Assembly: GCA_013365365.1 (NCBI GenBank)
Contig: JABVXU010000022.1
Location: forward strand, 186,001-250,000
DNA length: 64,000 nucleotides
Direction: 5' to 3'
DNA from: Cruorifilaria tuberocauda
Lineage: Eukaryota; Nematoda; Chromadorea; Rhabditida; Onchocercidae
Below are positions 26,201 to 41,200 of this stretch, piece by piece; position 1 is the first letter of the stretch; every line of letters begins with the position of its first letter. A model generated the notes under the pieces. It searched no databases, was not told where the DNA came from, and was given only the letters and a program-made list of their open reading frames with translations. A program made the translations under genes and the position numbers.

Positions 26201-29200
26201 TACTGCAGATGATAATTTTACAAGCATATTAACAACATGATCCACGTGCACTTTTTCGATGGGTCGATGTATCTGAGGTGAATTTATATTCAATCATTGC
26301 AACACTACTAGCAGCATATGAAAATTAAAATGTAATTTTCTAGATTTCAAGTAAAAAAGTTCAAAACGATAGACTAAAAATTTATATCTTTTTGTATCAG
26401 TATTTTTTCAGTACTGGAAAGAGAATAAACTTTATAGTGCACACATTTTCTACATCCTTGCTTTGCATTTGAGATAAACCCGTGGACAAAGACTGCTGTC
26501 CTGAAAGATTTCCTGTTGCCTCAATTTGTGATTGTTTATTAGTTTCTGATCCTTTTTCCTGAAACAAGTCTTTCGAACAATTTAAAAACTGAAAATTCCA
26601 ACCTCTTGTCTTTCAACACTTCCATTAAAATAAACCAGCATAGAACTATGACTATAAATATTTATTCAATTCAATAAAACAAAATTTGCTTATGTTTTCT
26701 ACAATATATATATATATACATCAAAACCGTTTCAAAACTATCCATAAAAAACAATTTCAAATAAGAGACTAATTACTTCGGCTCATTTGCAATTGCAGCA
26801 AAAAATCAAAATGAATTGTACCGAATCGTCCATTTGCTTTAGTCGCCACTGCTCCCATTTGACGACCATTTCACATACATCAATCGCAGTCCGTCGATTT
26901 TCCAACGTTCCCTGTGCTAGCATTAAGCGCTGAACTCCATTCAATATGACTTGAAGCATTTGATGACGTACATTGTAATAGATCTTGTAATGACGAACTA
27001 TCATTGACCTAAAAAAAAATTTTTTTTTTTTATCCAAAATATAAGATTAAATTTTAGTATTAAATAACCGGAACTTGTTCCGGTATAAAAAACTTACAAA
27101 CAATGATAAATTTGTGAGACATTATGACCCTCTTCAACAATGGTTTTTTTAACAATAGTCATTAATTGTTTATGACCATCATCCATACGTAGTGGCACAG
27201 ATGGAGTTAATATATCAAGTGAACGTTTGATAATATCTTTCGGATCGCTTAGAGTCGCTTTCAATAAGCTTAAAAAAACCTGCAAAAAATCATGTTGCAA
27301 TTCATATTAATTTCAATTTGAAATTCTGATTTCATGAAATATGAAAGAACTTCTCCATCCCGTAAAACTGTATAGCTAATTATGATATAGTAGTCAAACA
27401 GAGGAAAAAGATGAGAAAACCATATAAAAAATGATAAAAGACCTGCAGAACGATTTTTCGATTAATGTTAAATTGATTGATAATATTAGCTATCAGCAAA
27501 TGACCCATGTATTTCATCGTTTGATCCTGAGGCGTCGAAGACAAACATGGCCAACCCAAAAGCATTAAAATCCGAAGACGATTGCCCTGCTTCCTGCAGT
27601 CTCTGTCATAATAACAAACGATTGAGTCAGCTTTTACAACACTTTTTCAAAAATTTGTTACCTCTTTTAAAATGGTGATAATTTCCGAAAACAGAATTCC
27701 AAACAATTAAAGTTAAATGATCGAGTGGAACACAAACTTTTGTGAGAAATCGTGTATATGAGTTGGGCAATTACTGACGAATAGGCATCCTAGATGGAAC
27801 AGTTGAATAAGCATTGCATCACTTATGTGAAATCTGTTTCGATCAAGTACTTTTTGGCAGACCAGTGAAATCAGATTGTTATCGTCCACGTCATCTGGTT
27901 TTGCTGGTGTCCCAACTACCTGGAAAATAAAATTATTTTTTACCACTTATATTATTTAATGTTGGAAGAATAACATTTTTTTTAAAGTAAACGTGTTTTC
28001 CATCCTTCAACAAAAACAGCACTAACTGTCTGGAATAAATTAATAGACACCTATAGAGATGCTTCTCTTTTATCAGGAAGTAGAATTGAAATTATTTCCA
28101 TAGTCAGCAAAAACTCAGTCAAGAAATCATAGAAAAATAGTATATGTATAATTAAAAGATTACTGTCAACTAACCACATCAACATCGTAACGTTCAAAGG
28201 CATAATGTAATGAAGGGATAACAACATATTGAAGCATTTTAACAACATTCAAATCGTGAGCTGTAGCCGAATCTTTTTCAAACATAGCAACTATTCGTTT
28301 TAATGCATTCTGCCGCCATTCAATCGGATATTTCTATAATTTCTATAATTTACATATTGTACATAAAAATTATTGGAAACATTTTTTAAAAACAACGAAA
28401 AAGGTTCACGAAGCAAAAGAAAACAAAGTAAAACAGTACAACATCTTTTTTCTATTCTCATAATCTTTCTAACATGGAAAAATCTTTTATGCGGAAGATC
28501 AGAAGATGGTAAATAGTTCAAGGTGTCAGTGACAATCAATGACCTCTGCATTATTTGAAAAAACTGCCATTACTTTCATATCACTAATACATGAAAATAT
28601 ATTTGAATAATTACGCGTTAAAATTTAATAGTCAGAACTTCACATTTCAGGCTTAACAATAAGCTGCACTGAAAAAAGTTACCGGAATAATTTCCCTCTC
28701 GATAAATAATCTTACGAAAGTGAAGTCACTGATATAGTTATTCGTAAACACATGACAAAGATCAAATAAGATATCAATGCGATCGATGTTGGCTCTGAAT
28801 GATGATCAATGAAAATAAAGATTGGTAAATTTTCTTACTTTTCAATAACAAATTGAATCGATAAAAAGCACAAAATTAAGTTAATGAAGTCTGATAATAA
28901 ATTCAAGAATTACTTGAAATAACGTAACATAATCAAAGCTGCCAATTTAGGAACATCATAGCGCGGTCCCTCCAAATAATCCTGAAAGTTTTGTATCAAA
29001 TGAATTATGCTTTTTCTCCTTATTTCATTCGACCTTTTCAGATTTTTGGTTGTTATAAGCTTATATCTGCATATAAAAACTGCCTTCTCGCCTAATTTTT
29101 CGTCAAAGTCATCCTATCTTCAGATTTTTGATCAGGATTTGCCTAATGCATCAATTATTTGGTGAAGAGGAATATCTGGAACAACTGGGAAAAGATAAAA

Positions 29201-32200
29201 TAACAGACCAATTCCATTTTATACTTTTTCATAGCGTAATTTCCATGCAGCGAAGGCTGCTTTTGCACAAACCAACCTAAATGATCGATTGATACTAAGG
29301 TACAAATGAAATCTTTATTTATCTCTCACCTTGCATGTATACCGAGCACGGAAATCCTTATCATTCCATAGTGACTGTATAACTTTGACCATTTCGCATG
29401 CACCGTTTCCAGCCCAATTTGAATGACGTTTCCCGATACTAACAATCAGTTTCATGCTTAACATTTCCATATCATAGATAGATACATCACATTTTGTCCA
29501 ATTTCCGGCTTCATCCTACGATACAGAATGAAGGTGAACGTGATATAAAATTCAAAGAATTCAGTTAGGTACAGAATGAATTTTCTCAAGTTTTATGATA
29601 CTAAATTATGAAAAAACAGGCGTGAACTTTATTTTCGCTAAGATTAGCCTTTTCCGCAAGATCCCATGATTGTGTCTAGTCTTTAATTATACCATCAAGA
29701 GCAAAGCACTTTGGTAATATTCAATATTGATACAAACACAAAAAAAGTTTAAAACTAATTAACCATAGCCTCTCCTTGCAATAACCGAAGTAAAAAACTA
29801 TTGTCTGCCATTAATTTCTCCTGAACTGCTACTGCTTCTTCATGCTTCACAACGTACTGTAAAGAAATTGGATTAAAAAAGAAAAGAAAATTGAAGAGGA
29901 ATCTACCAGTTACTAATGGTTTAACTATATTCTTATATTTCTTCATTAGCAAGTTGGCATAAATTCTTACAATATATAGGTTTATAGAGAAATGAAAAAT
30001 TCTCATACAATTCTATCAAGTGATCATTTTTATTTCAAATGATTAGAAACAGATCTAAGAACCTTAAACAGTTCACGATTCCTCTGTTCACAAATGTTTT
30101 TGCTTGTTACAAAAAAACGCAGAGTTTCTAGTGGAAATCGCGTCAAGTATTTCATTAGAGGATATCGCCAGCTTGTGCCGTTCTGCAAAATCACGACTTA
30201 TTGCTATATTAACCGTGAGAAACCGTATGCACATATTTCAAAATTCTTTGAATTTAAAAAATTTTTTTTTAATTTTTAAAAATTTAAAAACAACAAACAT
30301 GGAGAATTCCTAAGATCTGATAATAGCGTAGATTATAATATGAGATTACTGATAAAATATTAAAAAAAATATTGTTTCGGAAATTAGTACCTCGAAAGCG
30401 ACAGCTGTTTCCCACCTTCGAACATGTGGTATAATCAAATGTATAAAACTAGCATCAGCAAGGTGAAATTCAGCCAAAATTTCTAGTAATAATCTTCCTA
30501 CTTTAACATCACTCGCCATAACATCGCCCTGGTTAGGGTCCGGAAACTTCCGAAAAGCATCCTGAATTGATATAATTTTGTATCTGTCATTATCTATTTT
30601 CCAATGAAGTTTGCTGTCATGAACAATTGTTAGATATCTTACAACAGTCTTGGTGAAAATGTCGAAAATTTATAAATGATACCATCATATCATTACAAAA
30701 TGTTTCTGAGAAGATATCTGGAAATAGTCGTAGAAGATGAAGCAAACGCAAAACAACGTGTTTCTGTAAGTGATTGTTTGATTGAGATAAGACGGTAATC
30801 ATCGACCCGAGATTCATTTTAAGTAAATGCGATCGTAATCGATCTAAATTCAACGCCTAAAACGAAATTTATAAAACTCACTAATAACACACAGAAGATA
30901 ATGTAAACTGCTTTATACAACATAAAATTATATTTCATACAGCAGAAGAAATGATAAAGCCAAATAAGAAACAACTTCTTTTAAAGCGCTGAATGCAGCC
31001 TTCTGAATTTCTTCATTTTCTTCCGTAAGACATTTTAAAATTGCTTCGAATATTAGCTTGTGATGTGGAAACAATGGGTCATGATTCACTGCTTGCCTTG
31101 CTTCTCCACAAGATGCAATGCAACACGCTACAAGTGCTCCTAAACTTTATAAAAGTTCTTACTTTGATTAAAATGAATATCTGCACAGAATATTAAAAAA
31201 TTAGTAGTAATTAGGGTAGAAAAACTAAGAATATTCAAGTGATATAAATCATAAATTTACAAAAAATGAATAGAAACAAAAGAAAAGAAATACAAACTTA
31301 TAGTTGATTGTCGTAAAGCGATGACGCGTGAATTGAACTGCGAATGATGCATGACGGCAAGGAATCGCGTTGATGGTTTATAATTTGGTCTGTTTCTAAT
31401 TTCTTTCACGGTAGCATTACAAATAGATAACAGCCGAGAGACGTAATCATTTTCCGGAAAATTGTCCATTATGAATTTCTGTGGCACTGGTCGAACAGAA
31501 AAAATGAAAACAAAAGCATCCTGAAATAAATTATACATCTTAAAGTTTAGAGATAAATTCATCGTCAAGCACTCACATTTGTTCTCCTCTTGAAATAAAT
31601 ATTTTACATAGTCAAAAATTCTGTAACTAATATCTTAAGTTAGAAAATGAAGGTTTGTCCAAACCAGTACCTGCATTTATTGCTATCCACTAAAATGATG
31701 TGGTTTTTTTCTTTTTTTAACAGATAAAACTTCAGCTAAATTTCAAGAGTGCAATTGCCAAAATTTTTTTGAATAAGCTTGAAAATGATTTTGTAATATT
31801 TTCTTAATATTTGATTTCCCATTATTTAAATAAATTGAAGGAGCATGTAGCTGAGCATAACAAACCTCGAAGGCAATTTGCTGGTCAAGAGACATTCTTT
31901 TGTAATCTGTCATGCCATTTTCTAAGAACTTCTTTAGTGATTCATTTTGCAGTGCAAGTAACTCACATTGCGTGAGCCCAGTATAGTCTGCCATTATTGC
32001 AAGCATTTTCTGACACTGCAAAAATTGAATCTGTGAAATGTTCCATCATGAATATTTAGTAAAAGCTAAGCAAAAATTCCACCTGTTTGCTAAGAACTTG
32101 TGAAGGGCTCAAAAGATTCTCAATGATTCGTCCAACTACACATTCAATAGCTTCTTTCCTTTTCTCATGAACTGATGACTGCCCAAAACAAATCTGAAAT

Positions 32201-35200
32201 TAATAAAGAAATAGGGTAGTACGATGTAACAACATAAGCAAAATTTTTACTTCAATTTTTTTGCTAAAAAATTGAGCTAAAAAATTAAGTACTTTTAATA
32301 ACAAATTCAATGTAGTAACTGCAACATCTACAGCTGAACTGGAAACATCTTCCACAAGTCCAACGATGACCTATAAAATCACGGCTCAGTACTTCATATA
32401 ATTTTCCTCAAATTAAAAAATAAATCTAAACTACCTGATGAATCATGTAATTCTTGACTTCGGAAAAATATGTAAAGAAATCAGTGTCCATATTGAAATC
32501 ACCCAGTTGGAAATTTCACAAACACCAAAGTATTCAAGAAGTTACCTCAAATAAAGCGCAAAGGATGGCATCAATATTGTTAATAACAAATGCTGGAGGA
32601 AAGTTTATTAAAATAAATTTAATGCTTAGACATCCGCCGAGACGAATGCACCACGGTTCGTTATAACAAAGATTAGTTGCTCGCTCCAAAATTTGTTGAA
32701 AAAATATAGTGTTGGCAGCCTAAAATTTTACTAAGATAGCCATAGAAAATGGATAGATTACAGTTGGTTTGAACAAATTCATGCCTCGCAACAATGTATG
32801 TAACACGATACGTTGAGGTTTTAAATAGCTCAAAACATGACCTAGATGTTATCTTTGTAGCAATAATGTTTCATTTTGCTTTACTGTCATCTTCCTATAA
32901 AACCCTCAATTACCACCCATAATAATTCAACTTATACAAATTATAATCACGTAAGTGATCAAAAAACTTCAAAGACTTCATAAAACGAGCCCATTACTAT
33001 TTTCGTTGATGATTAATTTGAAAATGGCTTTTTAAAAATTTCCGACAATTACTTTTTTGATACTACCGAGCAGAGCTACTGTTGTCTCACAAATCAATTT
33101 CAGTGCCATAAGGCTAGTTTGGCATACTTCTTTACATGGATCAGTTAAAGCAAGCAAAACGCTATCAATCAGGACAGTATAATCCATAGAATTTGAATCG
33201 CAATCCACAGTCATATCGCTTTTATCTAAAAAAGGAGATAAAAAATCTAGGTGTGTCGTATAAAGTATATGCAGCAAGGAATGGTGATGGGTTAAAACAA
33301 CTAATAGTAAAGAATCTAGTGAAATTTGTGCATTTATATTATGGAATAGAAAGAGCAGCGAAAGCTTATTTTGGAGACGTAAAAGATACTGTAGTACCAA
33401 CGCCAGCATATTTCAATGACTCCCAACGTCAAGCAACAAAGAATGCAGGAAAAATTGCTGCACTGAATATGCTTAGGATAATTAATGAATCTACTGCTGC
33501 TCTTGCTTATACTCTTCATAAAAAACATAGAACATAATAATAATTTTAAAACCAATGACAATAAGAAAGTACGACAGTAAAACCCCAACAACTAATGAAA
33601 TTCCAAATAGTAAGAATTGCGAGCAGATTTATACTCGAAATTAGAAAGAACTTACCACGGCATTGTTCAAAAATGATCTGAATTGTAAGGTGCCGCACAA
33701 CCATACAAAAAAAATCCATAACATTACTAGTTGCTTCTTGTAATACCGCAGCTGTTGCATCTAAAAAAACAATGCTTATGGTGATGAAATAAAAACTTCA
33801 TAATCGTGACTACAGAATTTCATAACCTTTAATTTTTTTATTCAAGTTAATCCAAATAAACAGTTTTTCATTCGACAATGCCAAACATCTTGAGTGATGA
33901 TAAATTTTGTTGCCATCTATAAAATAAATTGCTTACGAAAAACTTACAAAAAAGTCCGAGTAGTGCATCAAGATAAAGAGAGCGCGAATATCGATTGCTA
34001 CACTGATAATCTAATTGAAAATTTTTTTCATCTTTCGTACGGAGTTCCTAAATTTTACTCGAATCATTACGTATTACTCTACATCAACTTCATTCAAATA
34101 CCTACTTTGGTTGCATTTCAAACAAAAAAGGTTTCGTCAATTCTAAAATTAATCAAAGTTATATCCCTTATAATGCTGTTACTTCTAAATTACTTTTATT
34201 TTCACTAATTGAACTGATAAAAGTTTCCTTTTTTTGTTTTCAATTATTTTCGTTTGATGTTAAAAAGGAAAGAGACGTGAACCAAGAAAATTCGAAATTC
34301 GGAATAAGACTAAATTACTATCTTTCAGTTTTTTTTAAGGCATGCTAATTGCATTAACAAAAACAAAGTTACCAAAAGTTTGGCAGCAAGATGCTTCTTG
34401 AAGAACGGATTCTTCAAAATTCCTCGCTTGGTAGGTGCCAAAGCGCATAAAATCACTCCTCTGATTATCCGAAACGCATGACGTCGCATAGTCAAAGAAG
34501 AAATTCGTATTCCACCCGGAATTGTTTGGGCAGTTGCCATAATAAATGATGCATCGACCACAAATGGTGAACGCAAATGTCTAACCGATTCTTTCACCAC
34601 TTCCGAAATATTTAGTTCACAGAAAAACGGAGGATTATTCCTACTGTTCTGAAAACTAGGATCTTACTGTCAGCACAAGAAATTTATCAGAAAAGCGAGA
34701 AGCAAGCAAAGTAAGAATTAACTCGCATTACCGTCAAATAAATTTGTTTCTTATTTTCCATTTGAAACTGCAACACCTATAACCATAAAAAAATATAGAC
34801 CTCAGCCTCATCCAACAATGTTTCGTTGAATTCAACATGTGTTGAAGGCCGTTCAAAAACCAATTGAAATGCTGGTGATTCGTATAAATGCTCATCTTTA
34901 AATACCAAGTTTTGAGGATCCGTTAACATTCTCCGATTCGATGCACCAAATTTTCCCAAAATCCTGGACATGATATACTTACTCATTACTTGTTCAAGTA
35001 TCTTCTTGATTTTTAAGACCGATTTTTCATTATTTTTCACTTCTTACCATGCATGTGACTTTACCACAAGTATTAATTTCAAACTACTTCATTTCAATTC
35101 CAGAGATAGGAATGAAATCCCGTATTCACAATCTCCATTATGTTTAAAATGAGACAATAAAAAAGTTAAAATCAAAATAAGACCTAAACGCAATCTGTGG

Positions 35201-38200
35201 TGCGTTCTTTTCCTGACTTGACATACACTGCCATAAGCCACGTATCAATTCAGCTCGAACTGGCGCCATATGTTCGTAGAGATAATCGGGTTGTAAATTG
35301 TCAACACATAATTCTAAAGTTCGTAAACCCTGCAAATGTTTTACAGCTAGTATGATTTGGACTTTTCTAAACAATATACTATTTTGGTGTATTATTTATT
35401 TTTTGTACGATATTATATGTATACTAAGCCAAATTTGTCGTAATGAATGATTCGATGAAAAATTTTTCGGAAATAATACTGAGCTCGATTTTGCAAAATT
35501 TCAATAGATTTCATAAACTGAAAAAACATGTATATATATAAAAGAATGGAAAAAAAAATCAAGACCTGCTGAATAAGACTACTACTTCCATTCAGAGCGC
35601 ATACCAATGGATCCATCAATAAGGGTAAATAAGGCAGCAATGACGACAACCTCAATAAAAGAGATCTTGGGAGACAATGGCGATAAAATTAGAGATCTTT
35701 TAAAAATATTTTCAGCAACAGTGAGATTTTATTACCTTACGGGTACTGTTAAACATAATTCAATAAACAATTCACGCATTTGAGCCCGATGAGTACTAGA
35801 CTGAAGACGATTTAACTGATGCAGAAGTGTCGGTAAAAGAGGAAGAAATGTTTGGTAAAGCAAATCGTAACTTCCTCCGCCAATTGAACTGAAATGATTA
35901 AGATACTATGAATATTCGTATAATCCTCAAAGTTAAATATTTGTTAGAATTAACACCCATTTGGGTATTTTGATTTTTATCAAGTTTAGCAGTAAAAATG
36001 CGAGTCAACTAGGTATTGCCCAGAGAGAATAATTAATGTCCGTATACAATAAAATATGATCGATGATCTGCAGAAAATCTTTAGTATTATACAGGTTCAT
36101 AATTAATTATAGTAGTAACTTACTTACTATAAGTAGTTGTAAGTTAATGATCAAATAATAAAATTTCGAAATATTAGTACTATAGAGCGGAATAAATTGT
36201 AAGTAGAACATAGCAGATTTTCGATGTTCGTAATTGCTTACTACGTCTGAGAACAAATTAAACAATGAAAGAAAACATTTCGAAGGAATGAAAAATTATT
36301 TAAAAATTATTATGAAGGGATAAATGACCGGAAAAGTGCTCTAAGCAGAAGAAAATAATTGATTGGTTCTCGCGCTCGAAGTGCCAGTTTCATCGAATGC
36401 AGGACCAGATCGTGTAGATATGGCTGGAAAAAAATTTAGGGAAGCTTCAGCTGTTTCTAAGATCAGAATTTTAAATAAAGCTAAAAAAATGTAAATTGAC
36501 TGAAAAACAAAAACGTGTCTTTAAGAGAGGAAGTAATATTTCATATTATTGGAGTTTTGGAACATCAAGAAAACAAAAGCTCTACTCGAAGCATTCGTTC
36601 ATTCTCTGCGCATCCTGAAGGTTGTGAACCAACTGATGAGAATACAATTTTGAACAGTTTCAACCAAAGGAAAGATCTTTCCGAACACTCTGAAATTTTA
36701 TCTCATACCGAAATTTTTATTCATTAATATGTATATTTTTCATATTATTGTTTCATAATATAATCACGGAGAATTCTGAACCTTTATTATCATACTACTA
36801 AATACCATATTTTTCAATATAGATTCTTCTAATTTTTTGAGCTGACCATGCAACTTCGCTTTCTGCAGTTGATGATATAAAAGAAGTCTCCTGAATCGCA
36901 TATTATTTTTACCGAAATCTGAGTTAAATGTTCTTCATATTATACTACAATATTCGGAAATAACGCTGATGGCAGACATTAGCAGAAAATAGTAGCACTG
37001 AAATCGTGATCAAAAAAGAATTGATTAAAAAACTTGCCAGCCAAATCTGGTAATTTCTTCATAAGGAATCGGATTAATATATCGCCGAAATTGGCTGACG
37101 TCAGAGAATTAACCAGCAGTGAACTACAGATGATTTGCAGTCCATAATTTGAAGCTAATCTTTCTATGAAATACTAAAAGACGAAATTTTGTAGATAAAC
37201 AATGATAAAATGAAAAAGAACCAAAAAAAATACACAAAAGAAATAATCTGGATAAAGTTTAAGACTTACATCAATTCTTTTTGATATGATTTCTTTGAAA
37301 ATTGATGGATTCAGTAACGTAAAAATGGAACCAAAAAGCTCTAAAACTTCCTTTTCCTCTTTTGTGCGGACACCGTTTGAAAACCTTAATTACTTTGATG
37401 ATACTTTCCATCTCGTTTATTTTTATTCTAATGATTTATAAATTTTCCGGCCAGGTGCACCGGAAATTTTTTCCTTACTTTTCAAATTCCTACGAAAGTC
37501 GAAAAAAGAAGAGACTAACCTTTGTTGTGTCGATGGAACTTGACTGGACATTGGGCAGATAACATATATATCGAGGCATCGCAAACCATAGCGGAAAAGC
37601 TGCTCAATTATCTTTGCTTCATGGTCTGGCGATATCGCATCTGGATGTTTAATTCTCAGTGCAGTGTTAATAAATTCAACAAAAAACAAATCATTTCTAA
37701 ATCTGAAGAATACTCATTTTCAAATGTATAACAATGAATAATCATGATATAGCGTCAAAAAATTATATAGCACACGATGAAAGGTTTGAATCAGTTCATC
37801 ATACTCACTAAAAACTTCGAAATTTGCAAAAAAAAAGTTATTATTATGCTTATGATTTAATGCCAAAAATTGGCTAATCAAATTACAAAAGTAAATATCC
37901 TGCCAGTGAAAAAAAGAAAATCTAACGATTTGTAGCATGAGTATCCTTCAAAGCGTGTACGGCATGTTTGCAGGCTTGAACAAGCACCCGGATCATGTTC
38001 CTGCATTCAAGGAGAGTATAAGAAGGAATACCAGTAACCCAGTATTGGCTAAGTATCTCTTCAGGTGTTGATGTCTGTAAACAATAAATGATAAAAACGG
38101 GTATACATCTGAATATCTTTACACGATAATAGAAATAAATATCAGCAAATAGCGCCAATATATAATACGAACGAACAAGAATTACATTATTGAACATGAA

Positions 38201-41200
38201 GACTCGGAATAGTATTACTTCATGCTAATTCATGTAGGAATTTTTTATGAACGTCAGAAAAAAAATAATGACCCACTTAATTCTACCTATTAATTAAGAC
38301 AGAAAAGTTCTCAAAAAAGAAATATTATGGCACAAAATCAGATTATAATTTTTAGTTCATTCTGATTCCCACAATAAAGACCTCACCTTCCCTGTTTTTG
38401 TTGATGCTGGAAGAGAAGAAGATAATGAAGTATGATTTTTTTCGTTTTCATTACCCCAGATGCTGAAATCGAAGTCACTTTCTGAGGAAAGTGGTGATGT
38501 TGGGTCTTCTTTAATCACTTTGTTATGTATGGCCGCCTAAACATGTTACGTTAAAAAATAACTATTTTGAAATTTTGAGAGACTTTTATTAATACTTCTT
38601 TCTTTTTTATAATTTGTTCTAATATAAACGTACTGTAGAAATTCAACGGAAGTTGTTAATATTTCACAGACTATGTCTTCGACCCAGTTTGAAGCCCTGT
38701 AGAGGTGCAAAATATAAAAAGAAATTACCTCTTCCACTTTGTTTTTACCATTCACAAAAGAAAAATCACTGCGTGACGACTGGGAAGTACTAAAAGTTTC
38801 AGGCATAATATAGTAAATTGCAGAATATATATAAAACATTGTTTCATAGATTCAAATGAGTGTATTCTGTATTCAAAATATCACTCATTTTTGCTAGTAT
38901 TTCTAATAAATTTTGAAGCTTAGAAAAAAGAAATTTTATGATATAAAATATTTAACAAGAAAAATAAGTTATTCATCAAGAAGGAGAATCTTGGAATTCT
39001 TTTTTTATAAGAAACTCATGCCCGACTGTTTGCTATGCATGGAAAATTGCACAAATTGAAGAAAAATGATACCTAACATTTCTATCAGGATACAGTAAAG
39101 GTGTATTCATGATATTACTTGCATTTTTTTCTAATATTAGTGGCACTTGATATCGCGCCAACCATTTAAGCTTCCGCACATAATTTTCCAACAAACAAAA
39201 TAATATATCGCGACACTAAAAGTAAATCAGAATAAATGTTTTCTTATTTTTCGTTTTTTTCTTCTTTTATTACTAAAAACATTATTTTCCTTACATGTAT
39301 TGCCCAAAACGAATATAAATTAAAAACCCGTACTATTCTAATGCATATTATCTACTCCAAATAATACATACATTGTGATACTTAGTTTGTGTAATTGTAC
39401 TAAACTTACTGGTTGATCTGGATGATTTTTCTCGGTTATAACAAATGATTCAATAAGATTCATCATTAACTTAATACACATCGACTGTACCGTTGGTTGT
39501 ATTGCTGGGTCAAACATACTTTTTGTAAATGCATAAACTGAACTGAAAAAGTGATTTTAAGTTCTGATCACTACTGAAGCTATAAAAAATTAGAAATATA
39601 TGCTTGAAGCATAATAAAAAACTGAAAAATATATTGAGAACTTCCAGAAATGACAGAGCTACCAACCAGCAGAGCAAATTGTAAGAAAGATGACCACGTA
39701 CATGATGTACGAGATCTGCCAACATTGTATACATGGTTGGTCTGCAAAATATCGTATGAAATTATCTAAGAGTTTTTAAGAATTTGAAAATGCTTTAGAA
39801 GAGAAATTGAATTTCACAATCATTCCGAAAAGCAAGCATTCCTTTCAATTGAGTTCATTTGAGATAGAATTGGATAAAAAAGCGAAACTACATAAAGAGG
39901 GTAAGCTTTTCTAAGAAATCATTAACTTGCTTTGCATTTAATAAAATGCAGCAAACCTTAAGAAATCCATCGAACTGAATCCATTACCCAACATGAGATT
40001 TTCATTAAAGAGTTTCGGTATAACTGGGATAAATTTAGTCTGAAGATCAGTGACGAAAATATTTTTCACTGTACCAATTAGTTCACGTCTCATCGAATAG
40101 TTTTCATGTGGACAACGCTCCAACATTTGCATTATCGATTGAACTATTTGTGTTCCATGATTACTTATTACTTCACTCACGTTGAACTAAAGATGAATGT
40201 TTTAGAAAAGTTTAAAAGACGAAGGATGACAAATGATAAGAAACAGAATGGTAAGTTCGATTTTATTCAGTTAAGATCGTATTAAGCAAAAGTTTTTCAG
40301 ATCTGCTCGTGAAAGCACTTCTATTTTTAATTTGATAGCATTACACTAAAAATAAATTCTTTAAGATCTATACAATTTGTTAACTAAATAAGCTCAATAT
40401 AAATTTCTACTAAATGAAAGTGATCAGAACACTAACTTCCTCAAAAGTTAAGATATCACTTTAAACATTCCGCTTTATCATCCATATGAACAATTTATAA
40501 TTGACTATAATGACATTTCAACTAATACAAATACGGTCGCCTGATATTCCTGATAAATATTTAGAAGGGTTGACAACTGCAAATGATCAACGTCAACCAT
40601 AAAATACGAAATTTTTCCTATAATCCGATACTTGAAAAAAAGGCTAACCACAGCAGAACGTGATGAGATGAATCCCAAAAATGTCAGTGCTCGCACTTGC
40701 GAACTATAAAATTCGTCAGCCAATAATGTGCTAAATGAAGTGCTAATTTGCTGATCGTGAGGTATTGAAAGTGTACAATATTGCACCATTAGCGAGATTA
40801 TTTCCATCAACTGCAAACTGTGTATTTTTCACAAAACTGAAAAAGTTGAGAGGTTCTTACCTCCTCTCTAAATATGATTAAAGATCAAGCAAAGATCAGC
40901 GATTTTAACCGGCTTAACACTGTCCTTAACCAATCACCTAAAATTTAGTCACTGAAATGAAGTCAATACATACAACATTGATACCGATATTAAATGCTTC
41001 CGAAAATCTGGAAATTGGAAACAAAAATTTCTTATTTTCAAGTTTTCATAAAAATGGAAATACTTCATTTTTATGGTGATATTATGACATTTTTATGGTT
41101 TTTGGAAGATTATTAAAACCTTTACTAATTTCTTTAAATATCGCACACTAACACAAACCTCATTCTGAATGTGATGACGGTGAATTTGAAACAATATAAT

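Noticed and set aside
33894..34208. 104-codon plus-strand frame inside TRRAP, considered as an intronic gene
   Set aside because: Reading the minus strand gives a TRRAP exon ([25 protein letters not shown], preceded by ATTTAG) that joins the neighbouring exon and matches the human order, so the plus frame is a shadow.
36515..36727. 70-codon plus-strand frame with charged composition
   Set aside because: The minus strand here encodes the TRRAP segment [14 protein letters not shown]...ENERMLR, which fits the protein.
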